A stretch of DNA of 64,000 nucleotides from JBBRMW01 sp965246845 (lineage in GTDB: Bacteria > Chloroflexota > Anaerolineae > Aggregatilineales > UBA2796), in the NCBI GenBank assembly GCA_965246845.1, contig CBDFFR010000005.1:62001-126000 (forward strand), given 5' to 3'. This document shows, piece after piece, positions 1 to 7,504 of this stretch. A program made the position numbers and the translations under genes. Below the pieces are notes generated by a model. It made no database searches and had not been told where the DNA came from. It saw only the letters and a program-made list of their open reading frames with translations. Position 1 is the first letter of the stretch. Every line of letters starts with the position of its first letter.

Positions 1-1032
1 ATACAGCGGCGGGAGTTGGCGCGGCTCGCTCAGGAACGCCTCGAACATCTCCGTGACGGTGCGCGCCGCCTTTTGCTGCATCCGCACGACGCGGAATTGG
101 GAATACATATTCGCGTAAAGGAACGCTTTCAGCGCGGCGTGCATCGTTTGGAATTCCGGCGAGGGTGCAGCGGTCATCGCCTTTTCGCGCTGGATCGCTT
201 CCGGCGATTGCGGCTGTTGTGCTTGTAAGCGCTTGTCGGTCGCCTCGATCACGTCGCGCACGCTCAACGAGAGGATACGCCGCACGATCTGGTAGCGCAC
301 CTCGTCCGTGAAATGCACACCGTCCCATTCGATGCTGTCCTTTGCGCGCTGCCAGAGTTCGAGCGGCGCAAGCTGTTCGGGCGTGAGCAGCCCGGCGCGC
401 AGACCGTCATCGAGATCGTGCGCGTTGTAGGCCAACCCGTCGCTCAGGTCTGCGATTTGCGCTTCAAGCGTGCCGCACAGGTCCGGGTCGAAACCCTCGC
501 GCGCGCTAAAATCGGTCTTGGTCTCGTGCTTGGCAATCCCTTCGCGCAGTTCAAAGGTCAGGTTGAGACCTTTCCAGCCGGGATAGCGCGCTTCCAGCTT
601 CGTTACGATGCGGAAGGTTTGCAGGTTGTGGTTGTAGCCGCCGTGCGCCTGCATCAGCGTATTGAGCGCGTCCTCGCCTGCGTGTCCGAATGGCGGGTGG
701 CCGAGGTCGTGAACCAGACAAATCGCTTCGACCAAATCCTCGTTGACGCCGAGCGCCCGCGCCAGGCTGCGCCCGGTCTGCGCGACTTCGAGCGTATGCG
801 TGAGGCGTGTCCGGTAATAATCGCCTTCGTAATTGACGAATACCTGCGTCTTGTATTGCAGCCGCCGAAACGCCGACGTGTGAATAATCCGGTCGCGGTC
901 GCGCTGGAAGGCGGCGCGGTGTGGGTCTTCCAGTTCCGCATAAACACGCCCCCGGCTCAATGCGCTCTTGCACGCATAGGGTGCGAGCGTCTCCATCTCG
1001 CGTGCTTCAATTTGCTCACGGGTGTAAACCAT
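1..1032 (-). CDS. dgt: Deoxyguanosinetriphosphate triphosphohydrolase-like protein (HD domain), partial at left edge
   Basis: Hydrolyses dNTPs (typically dGTP) to the deoxynucleoside and triphosphate in the cytoplasm. Read on the minus strand from an ATG at 1032, the protein opens MVYTREQIEAREMETLAPYA and carries the family hallmarks: FRRLQYKTQVF near residue 50, a TRLTHTLEVAQTGRSLAR helix, then the HD metal site HDLGHPPFGHAGE near residue 105 and a later YNAHDLDD. All four HD-type metal ligands (H...HD...D) appear present. About 344 codons are visible and the C-terminus runs off the window. Large open frames on the plus strand here are shadows. The gene is divergent from the peroxiredoxin gene. 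Family assignment is secure; exact substrate preference is not. Confidence 0.93.
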   Translation of the reverse strand, partial: MVYTREQIEAREMETLAPYACKSALSRGRVYAELEDPHRAAFQRDRDRIIHTSAFRRLQYKTQVFVNYEGDYYRTRLTHTLEVAQTGRSLARALGVNEDLVEAICLVHDLGHPPFGHAGEDALNTLMQAHGGYNHNLQTFRIVTKLEARYPGWKGLNLTFELREGIAKHETKTDFSAREGFDPDLCGTLEAQIADLSDGLAYNAHDLDDGLRAGLLTPEQLAPLELWQRAKDSIEWDGVHFTDEVRYQIVRRILSLSVRDVIEATDKRLQAQQPQSPEAIQREKAMTAAPSPEFQTMHAALKAFLYANMYSQFRVVRMQQKAARTVTEMFEAFLSEPRQLPPLY

Positions 1033-1178
1033 GACGGCGACTTTCAATATTTGATAGCGAATCAAATTCTACGCTGTTTTCGCGGAAATGATGAATGTTT
1101 GGAGTTTCATGGTAATTTTGGTACGGTTTGGTACGTTCCAACGAATAAACCGCAGCTTATCTGCGAAAGGAAACTCCC

Positions 1179-1634
1179 ATGCCAGGTGTTGGTGAGATTG
1201 CCCCGGATTTTGAACTCGAAAATGACGAAGGCAAACACGTCAAGCTGTCGGATTTTCGCGGTCAGAAAGTGATCCTCTATTTTTATCCGAAGGACTTTAC
1301 GAGCGGTTGCGAGTTGCAGGCGTGCAGCTTCCGCGACAAGTACCCTGAAATTGTGGCGAAGAACGGCATCGTGATCGGCGTCAGCGCCGATGACCGTGAG
1401 AGCCACGAGCGTTTCCGCAAGGAACTCGACCTGCCCTTCCATTTGCTCGTTGATGCGGATTTTGCGTTGAGCAAGGCATGGGATGTTTATGGTATGAAGA
1501 CCTATCCCGATGGCAAAACCTTCACCGGGATTCAACGCTCACACTTCATCATCGGCGAGGAAGGCAAAGTCCTCGATGTCGAAAACCCGGTAGCCGCCAA
1601 CCAGAGCGCCGAACTCGCGCTCGAAATGCTCTAG
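1179..1634 (+). CDS. bcp: Peroxiredoxin of the BCP/PrxQ type
   Basis: Thiol peroxidase that reduces hydrogen peroxide and organic hydroperoxides, recycled by thioredoxin. The 151-residue protein has the AhpC/TSA fold signature: APDFELENDEG at the N-terminus, KVILYFYPKDF, then the peroxidatic cysteine Cys44 and a resolving cysteine Cys49 in SGCELQAC. The five-residue spacing is that of atypical 2-Cys PrxQ enzymes. The usual Thr-Pro before the first cysteine is replaced by Thr-Ser, a small departure. An AAAGGAA ribosome site lies about 7 bases before the ATG. The gene is apparently monocistronic and divergent from dgt. Its stop is followed at once by the convergent end of a transporter gene. 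Confidence 0.93.
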   Translation: MPGVGEIAPDFELENDEGKHVKLSDFRGQKVILYFYPKDFTSGCELQACSFRDKYPEIVAKNGIVIGVSADDRESHERFRKELDLPFHLLVDADFALSKAWDVYGMKTYPDGKTFTGIQRSHFIIGEEGKVLDVENPVAANQSAELALEML

Positions 1635-2479
1635 GCACTGATCAGCAGGATCGCGACGAATGCCGCCGCGATCCCGACCGCCTGCATCCGCCCGATCTTC
1701 TCCTTCAACACCACGCGCGCCAGCAAAATCGTCGCCGCCGGGAAGAGCGACCCCAGCACCGCCGCTACATCCACCCGCCCGCCGACCTCCGAAGACAGCA
1801 CGAAGAACAGATTGCCGCCCGCATCCAGCACGCCGCTCAGGATCGCGATAGGAAACGTCGCGCGCCGGACGATCAGCCGTTCGCGACGAACCAGGGCGAT
1901 CACGACGAAGACCGGGATCGACGCCGAACGCGCAGCAACCAGCGGATAAATATACGATACGTAGCTGACGCGGCTGGTGATCACGAAAAACAATCCGAAG
2001 CTGAGACCCGCGAGGACAGGCAGCGCGAGCGCCCGCAAACCGATTTTCGTATTCTCCGAGCGTGAGATGAACCACACGCTCGCGATAGCGATTACGAAGC
2101 CGAGTAGCTTCCAGCCGCTCGGTACGCCGCTGATGCCGATACCGATCAGCACCGGAACAATGGTCGAGACGACCGCCGAGACGGGCGCGACGACAGCCAT
2201 TTGCCCATTCGCTAGCCCGTAATACAGCACCATCAGGCCAACCGCGCCGCTCAACCCCGCGACACCGCCCCACAGTAGATGTTCCAGCGGCGGGACCGTC
2301 TGGCCGAGCAGGATTGCGCCCGTGAGGAGCGTGATCCAGCCGATTAGTTGCGAGGTGATGATTACGCTGTAAATCGGCGCGCGGCGCGCGGCCAGACCGC
2401 CAAAGAAATCGCCCGAACCCCATGAAGTCGCGGAGAGCAGGCCAAACCCGACCGCCCCGATATTCGATGCTTGCGCCAA
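1631..2479 (-). CDS. DMT-superfamily (EamA) transporter
   Basis: Integral membrane protein of about 282 residues with ten predicted hydrophobic helices in two EamA halves. It opens GFGLLSATSWGSGDFFGG and ends with the usual second-half pattern VLKEKIGRMQAVGIAAAFVA. EamA proteins export or import small metabolites; the substrate cannot be read from sequence. I prefer a TTG start at 2479 because AAGGGA lies 6-7 bases upstream; an in-frame TTG at 2503 has no ribosome site. It converges with bcp, overlapping the end of that gene by four bases, and is divergent from the next membrane protein. Confidence 0.85.
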   Translation of the reverse strand: MAQASNIGAVGFGLLSATSWGSGDFFGGLAARRAPIYSVIITSQLIGWITLLTGAILLGQTVPPLEHLLWGGVAGLSGAVGLMVLYYGLANGQMAVVAPVSAVVSTIVPVLIGIGISGVPSGWKLLGFVIAIASVWFISRSENTKIGLRALALPVLAGLSFGLFFVITSRVSYVSYIYPLVAARSASIPVFVVIALVRRERLIVRRATFPIAILSGVLDAGGNLFFVLSSEVGGRVDVAAVLGSLFPAATILLARVVLKEKIGRMQAVGIAAAFVAILLISA

Positions 2480-2620
2480 TTGTGTTCCCTTGTGGACATG
2501 CAATTCAGGATATTTTCACAGTATAGCGGAATGCTTCCCGCTTTCGATCTACGTATCATCCGTGAAACATTGGATGTACGATACTCGTATAGCCTTGCGA
2601 CTATAAAAGAGGAGAGGCCT

Positions 2621-3673
2621 GTGTCTACGAATATTCAATCGATCCCTATTGCTCAGACGCGCAAAGCGCTCGCAGGCTATCCACAGGGCGGTCTGCGCTT
2701 CGATTGGGCGATGATTGCGCTCTCCGCACTTTTCGCGGGCGGGTTGTGGATCGATGGCTGGGCGCACTTTCACGGGCGCACAGATAACACCTTCTTCACG
2801 CCCTGGCACTTTCTGTTTTACGGAGCGTTTGGCCTTGTCGGGCTGTTCCTTGCGTTCAATGCCTATCGCAATGTCGGCAAGGGATATGTTTTCCGGCGTG
2901 CGTTGCCCGTCGGCTATTGGCTGTCGCTGGTCGGCGCGGTGACATTCGCGGTCGGCGGCGTCGGCGATCTCATCTGGCACACGCTCTTCGGCATCGAAGC
3001 CGGGACGGAAGCGCTGACCAGCCCGACCCACCTGATCCTCGCAATGGGGATGTTTCTCGTCTGGTCGGGACCGCTGCGCGCGGCGTGGCTGCGCACGGAT
3101 GAGCGGCGCGGCTGGGGTGCGCTCGGACCTGCCATACTTTCAATGGCGCTGCTGTTTTCGCTGCTCGGCTTCTTTACCAGCTACGCGCATCCATTGGCCG
3201 ATCCGTTGGTCCGGTTCGGCAGAAGCGAGCAAGATTTCGGCGTCGCCGCGATCCTGCTGCAAGCCGCCTTGCTGATGGGCGTGACTCTCTTCATCACCCG
3301 TCGCTGGCGGCTGCCCTTCGGCGCACTTACGGTAATCTTTGCGCTGAATGCGTTCCTGATGGTCGTCCTCAACGATATTTACGTGCTTATACCGGGCGCG
3401 CTCATCGCGGGACTCATCGCGGATGTACTGCGGTTGCGCATTCAGGCGACACCCGCGAACCCGCCCGCGTTCCGTGCCTTCGCTTTCGTGACGCCTGTGA
3501 TTTACTACGCGCTGTACTTCGTGACCGCGCAGCTCGTGATCGGCGTGCAGTGGCATATTCACGTCTGGGCGGGCGCGATATTCCTTGCGGGGGTCATCGG
3601 GTTGATGCTCAGTTATCTGATTGTGCCGCCGCAAACCGTCACGGAAACGCCTACAGGAGGCGCGGCAGCGTAA
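2621..3673 (+). CDS. Polytopic membrane protein of unknown function
   Basis: I do not recognise the family. From the GTG at 2621 the protein has 350 residues with about nine hydrophobic helices. Between helices 1 and 2 there is a polar His/Trp-rich stretch (WAHFHGRTDNTFFTPWHFLF), and another His-containing segment (VQWHIHVWAGAIF) lies near the end; these conserved-looking His residues inside or next to membrane helices could bind metal or haem, but this is conjecture. The GTG start is chosen because GGAGAGG sits directly upstream; an open frame 50 codons longer has no ribosome site and overlaps the divergent transporter. The gene stands alone, with REP-like palindromes after its stop. Confidence 0.75.
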   Translation: MSTNIQSIPIAQTRKALAGYPQGGLRFDWAMIALSALFAGGLWIDGWAHFHGRTDNTFFTPWHFLFYGAFGLVGLFLAFNAYRNVGKGYVFRRALPVGYWLSLVGAVTFAVGGVGDLIWHTLFGIEAGTEALTSPTHLILAMGMFLVWSGPLRAAWLRTDERRGWGALGPAILSMALLFSLLGFFTSYAHPLADPLVRFGRSEQDFGVAAILLQAALLMGVTLFITRRWRLPFGALTVIFALNAFLMVVLNDIYVLIPGALIAGLIADVLRLRIQATPANPPAFRAFAFVTPVIYYALYFVTAQLVIGVQWHIHVWAGAIFLAGVIGLMLSYLIVPPQTVTETPTGGAAA

Positions 3674-3695
3674 CGATTACCATTACAGGCAAAAC

Positions 3696-3720
3696 GGGTC
3701 GGGCAAGCCGCGACCCGTAC
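3696..3720 (-). repeat. REP-like palindrome, CTTG-loop subtype
   Basis: Inverted repeat GGGTCG-GGCAAGCCG-CGACCC followed by GTAC. Read on the minus strand it is a GTAC head followed by the palindrome, so it is a slightly degenerate member of the GTAG-headed family. It lies 20 bases before another copy. Confidence 0.7.
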
Positions 3721-3740
3721 ACCGAACCACGCCCGTATTT

Positions 3741-3767
3741 GTAGGGGCGGACCGATGTGTCCGCCCG
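3741..3767 (+). repeat. REP-like palindrome, GTAG head, GGGCGGAC subtype
   Basis: GTAG followed by GGGCGGAC-CGATGT-GTCCGCCC, an 8-bp perfect stem with a 6-base loop. It lies between the ends of two convergent genes (2621-3673 and the transporter at 3784-4727). Confidence 0.85.
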
Positions 3768-3783
3768 GTAAGTGCTTATTCCG

Positions 3784-4727
3784 CTATGCTTCCGCTGCAA
3801 CTGCCTCTTTTCGCCGCAGCGTCAGCGGTGCTTTCCAGAGGTTCGCCGCGATCACGCTACCCACGATGAGCGCTGCGCCCAACAGCAGCTTCTCATCCAC
3901 TTGCTCGTGTGCAAATACGACGCCGAGCAGCACGCTCATCGGGGGCATCAGGTACGTCACCATCGTCGTTCGGGATGCGCCCCAAACGGCAAAATCGTGA
4001 AGTAGAGTAGATACGCGATGAATGTATTAAAGAAGCCAAGTGCCAGTACGGCGCGCAACGCCTCCGGCTGCATGGCCGTATAGACCGGGAGCGGGCGAAC
4101 CGTGAGTAGCATCAGCGTAAGCAGGATGAGCGCGCCCATCGAAATCGAACTCGCGCCCGTCACATACGGGTCGAGGCCGCGCAGGTTGCGCCGCATCCAG
4201 ACAGTCGCAAAGGCGTAAGACATCGACGCAACCACGACGGCAAGCTGCCCTGCCAGCGCATTCGCCTGATTTGCATCCGTGCTGCGTGTCGCGAGCAGGA
4301 CCACGCCCGTGAAGCCACCGATGATCCCGAAGATTTTGCCTAGCGAGATGCGGTCGTCACCCAGCGCGAGGTGCGCCATCACGAGCGAAAAAAGCGGCGT
4401 AGTGCCGTTAAGGACCCCGGCAAGGCCACTATCGATGCTCTTCTCGCCCCAGGTGATGAGCATGAACGGCAGCGCATTGTTGGTCAAGCCCGCGATGAAC
4501 AGATAGAACCACGTCTTCGCGCTGCGCGGGAACTTGCGCCGCGTGGCGAGAACGAACGTGACATAACACACCGCCGCGACCGTGAGCCGCGTCGTTGCCA
4601 GCGAAACTGAGTCGAACTTGCCGATGGCGGCGGGGTCCGCGCCCTCCGGCGCAAGACCCACCTTGATCAGCAAGAAAGACGAACCCCAGATCATCGCCAG
4701 CGCGATGAACATAATCCATAGCTTCAA
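3784..4727 (-). pseudogene. DMT-superfamily (EamA) transporter, interrupted by a 1-base deletion
   Basis: The first 256 codons (TTG start at 4727, opening MKLWIMFIALAMIWGSSFLL) read as a normal EamA transporter up to AYLLYFTIL, then run into a stop at 3957. The family continues in the next frame: from about 3990 down to a TAG at 3784 the minus strand encodes VWGASRTTMVTYLMPPMSVL and a last helix, exactly the missing C-terminus. Restoring one base at 3990 (ttttgccg to ttttggccg) gives a full 314-residue protein with ten helices. The start overlaps the ada stop (TTGA), so it is translationally coupled to ada. Either a recent inactivation or a sequencing error in a short G run; the remaining reading frame is otherwise undamaged, which favours error or a very recent event. 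Confidence 0.85.
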
Positions 4728-5797
4728 TGTGATAGCTCCTCTGTATTTGTCGCTACTTGCAGTCCGTCGTGTTCCATCGCGAGCAGTTTTTTCTTGCGCT
4801 CGACTCCCCAGTGATACCCCGTCAGGCTGCCATCCGCGCCAACCACGCGATGGCAGGGGATCGCCAGCGCGACCGGATTAGCGCCACAGGCCGCCGCGAC
4901 TGCGCGGGTCGCCTTCGGGTTGCCCATCTCCGCCGCGACCGCGCTGTAAGAGCGCGTCTCGCCATAGGGGATTGCCTGCAACGCCTGCCAAACCTGCTGC
5001 TGGAAAGCGGTCGCCTGTATATCCAGAGGCAGATGAATACTCCATTTCTTGCCTTCGAGGTAGTCCGAAACGGCATTGGCATAGGACTCCATGCCCGACT
5101 TGTCATAGCGGACCGCCGCTTTCGGGAACTCCGCGCGCAGGTCGGCTTCCAGCCCGGTCGCGTTCTCGCCCATGCGGATCGCGCTCAGGCCGCGTTCGGT
5201 CGCCGCGATCAAGACGCAGCCCAACATGCTCGAAATCACAGTGAAGCGCAGCGTTTGCCCCGCGCCGCCTGCGCGGTAATCACGCGGCGTCATGCCAATA
5301 TTCATGCCCTCATAGAAGCCGCTGGTCGAGTTGTACCCGGCCTCGAAAATAGATTGTGTCACGCTCGCACCCTCCCGCAATGCCTGCTTCATCACATCCC
5401 GTCGTTTCGCTTCCGCGTACTGGCGCGGCGTGATGCCCATCACCCGCTTGAAGGTCTTCTGCAAGTGGCCGGGACTGACGTGCAGTTGCACGCCGAGCGC
5501 ATCCAGCGTGATCAGGTCGCCTACGTTCGCGTCGATGAGCGCGCACACCTGCTTCACCCATTCCACATCATCCAGCGCGGAGCTTTCCGGGTGGCAGCGC
5601 TTGCAGGCACGGTAGCCCGCCGCGCGAGCGGCCTCGCAGCCCGCGAAGAACGTCACGTTTTCGGGTTTGGCGTGCCGCGCCGGGCAGGATGGACGGCAGA
5701 AGATGTGCGTCGTCCGCACGCCGAAGACGAAAGTTCCATCTGCACCTGCATCGCGATTTTCAATTGCAAGCCAGCGCGCGTCGGTCGTGTCGATCAT
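4724..5797 (-). CDS. ada: Bifunctional DNA alkyl-transfer protein / AraC-type regulator Ada
   Basis: Repairs O6-alkylguanine and methylphosphotriesters and activates the adaptive response. The 357-residue protein shows, in order, the zinc-binding methyl-acceptor domain (CRPSCPARHAKPENV and YRACKRCHPES, four cysteines near residues 34, 38, 65 and 68), an AraC helix-turn-helix (about 80-180, HVSPGHLQKTFKRVMGITPR), and the methyltransferase domain with the active-site motif AIPCHRVV (Cys near 315). The ATG at 5797 is preferred over one seven codons upstream because AAGGAGA precedes it by about 9 bases. The stop overlaps the TTG start of the EamA gene, so the two form an operon; an efflux protein under Ada control would be reasonable but is inference. 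Confidence 0.95.
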   Translation of the reverse strand: MIDTTDARWLAIENRDAGADGTFVFGVRTTHIFCRPSCPARHAKPENVTFFAGCEAARAAGYRACKRCHPESSALDDVEWVKQVCALIDANVGDLITLDALGVQLHVSPGHLQKTFKRVMGITPRQYAEAKRRDVMKQALREGASVTQSIFEAGYNSTSGFYEGMNIGMTPRDYRAGGAGQTLRFTVISSMLGCVLIAATERGLSAIRMGENATGLEADLRAEFPKAAVRYDKSGMESYANAVSDYLEGKKWSIHLPLDIQATAFQQQVWQALQAIPYGETRSYSAVAAEMGNPKATRAVAAACGANPVALAIPCHRVVGADGSLTGYHWGVERKKKLLAMEHDGLQVATNTEELSH

Positions 5798-5888
5798 GGC
5801 TGTCGTTCTCCTTTTCATGTGCTAAGGATACGACGAGTGGAGCGCCTATACACTCGGTTTCTGGCGGTCAATGTAGAATCCGTTCGGC

Positions 5889-5913
5889 GTGGGGGTCGCG
5901 GCTTGCCCGACCC
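5889..5913 (+). repeat. REP-like palindrome, GCTTG-loop subtype
   Basis: GTGG head (GTAG variant) followed by GGGTCGCGGCTTGCCCGACCC, an imperfect inverted repeat. It lies between the start of ada and the end of the upstream minus-strand gene. Confidence 0.7.
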
Positions 5914-5921
5914 GGTTTGGC

Positions 5922-7475
5922 CTAATCCATATATGCCGCGTTATTCTTCCTGACGTTGAATTTATAACCCGCACTCTTAAGCGCCTGCACGACCGGATGT
6001 GGCTCATTACCCGTGACCCACCAATACCATCGCAACGTCATTGCATCGAGACCAGCCTCTACTCTTGATAATAGATTAGGGTATATCCAGCAGAAGACGA
6101 TGCCCGTAATCGTATCGTAGTAGACCCACGAATCCGGTAAAGGTGCGTCTTCATCCCGGAAAAACGAAGTTGTTGAAAGCATAGCGCCGTCAAAAGTATT
6201 TCCGCTGACGTCATAGGCAAGCAACTGCCCACTTGCAAGGTTGAACCCTACGGGTGCAATATTAATTCGTTCAACCACCAATTTTTGCGCACGCAGATTG
6301 AAGAGTGACTCGTATCCGCGCGTATGACGGATACGTTTAACGATGTCGTTTTCATCGAGTTCGCCCCAATGAGGCCGTTCACGAAGTTTGCTATAGTCAT
6401 AAACAATGTCGTGTGTATCAGGTTCGCCGAGAACCTGTACTTCTAACACATCCTCGATCTTTTGCGGCTCTACGTTTCCAAAGCGATGCGTACACCATGC
6501 TACCGTTTCCTCTAGCCGCCGCTGAAACAGCGCCAAATCAAGCGGCGGACGGGTCATTTTTCCAGTGAAGCCAATCAGCGCAGAGGTCGCATCAGTCCAT
6601 GCGGTCATCTCGCTGTCCCATTCAAATATATAATTCTGTGCGTAGTGGCGCTCTCGCGCGGCGTCATTATTTGGTGACGCTAGAATCACACCGGATAAAT
6701 GTGAGCTTGCATTTCTCGATATAAAGTCCACATAGATAATGGGTCGGACAAAACGTGCGAGGACGGGATGAGTGAGCAATGCAAGGCCGAACGTTTGACA
6801 CAACATTTTACTGTCATGAGAGTCAAGATTTAGCAGGACACCTTTCACCCCTGTAATCAGGGTATCCGCAGAATCAGCGGGTGGCACGCGCCACTCACGC
6901 GGCGTCACATCCTGAATGAGGAATGGCAACACGGTTCCGGGCGCGGTATCGTGCAGCACGGCCATTCGCCATTCCAGCCGTACACCGTCCGGGCGCGTGC
7001 GTCCACCCATTTGCACATCGTCAACGGCGATTCCACGCGACCGATAGAGCGCCACATCTTTTTCAATGTTCGTAGAGCGAATTGCCCACGCGCAAACGCC
7101 CGCGTTGCTCACCATATACGGCCACCAGGGATGCTCCGGCACAATCTTACCGGGAACAGGCGCAATCAACTCCAGATAGGAACCATCGGCAAAGCTGATT
7201 AGCGCATCGTGTATCAGCCCATCCTCGTGCGTCCCGCCCTCAACGGACTCCAGACCTACCGCACGCAGGTCGGCGCGCATCGCATTGAGGTCCATGCCCG
7301 CGACCACTACATGGTCGATAGACAGTGAGAAGGGAGTATCCGGCACATGGTTGGTATATTGCGGGAGTTGTATTTTCGGCTTCGGTTGTTGTGCGACTGG
7401 CTGCACAGGCTGCTTTGTCGACTTCGGTGGTTCCGGTGCGAAAAAGTCCCGAATCATTTCCCACCACGAAGCCAT
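5922..7475 (-). CDS. Glyoxalase-like (VOC) domain protein with a large uncharacterised C-terminal domain
   Basis: The 517-residue protein starts with a Pro/Gln/Lys-rich linker (about 1-45). A VOC/Glyoxalase_3-like domain follows: SIDHVVVAGMDLNAMRADL, then GGTHEDGLIHDALI and GSYLELIAPVPG, the usual beta-alpha-beta pattern with a His and Glu that could ligate metal. The second VOC module continues to about 200. Residues 220-517 match no family I can name; they contain YVDFISRNASSHLSG, EWDSEMTAWTDATS and a C-terminal aromatic stretch RWYWWVTGNEPHP. No signal peptide or clear membrane helix is seen. GGGAGGA precedes the ATG. Codons are noticeably more AT-rich than in aspS next door, which suggests a different history. 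Confidence 0.7.
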   Translation of the reverse strand: MASWWEMIRDFFAPEPPKSTKQPVQPVAQQPKPKIQLPQYTNHVPDTPFSLSIDHVVVAGMDLNAMRADLRAVGLESVEGGTHEDGLIHDALISFADGSYLELIAPVPGKIVPEHPWWPYMVSNAGVCAWAIRSTNIEKDVALYRSRGIAVDDVQMGGRTRPDGVRLEWRMAVLHDTAPGTVLPFLIQDVTPREWRVPPADSADTLITGVKGVLLNLDSHDSKMLCQTFGLALLTHPVLARFVRPIIYVDFISRNASSHLSGVILASPNNDAARERHYAQNYIFEWDSEMTAWTDATSALIGFTGKMTRPPLDLALFQRRLEETVAWCTHRFGNVEPQKIEDVLEVQVLGEPDTHDIVYDYSKLRERPHWGELDENDIVKRIRHTRGYESLFNLRAQKLVVERINIAPVGFNLASGQLLAYDVSGNTFDGAMLSTTSFFRDEDAPLPDSWVYYDTITGIVFCWIYPNLLSRVEAGLDAMTLRWYWWVTGNEPHPVVQALKSAGYKFNVRKNNAAYMD

Positions 7476-7504
7476 GTCGATCCTCCCAACTCGGACGTCC
7501 GGCG

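Noticed and set aside
313..1272. Plus-strand open frame of 319 codons over the dGTPase gene
   Set aside because: It resembles nothing, lacks a ribosome site and is the mirror of the HD-domain gene; GC-rich codons keep the opposite frame open.
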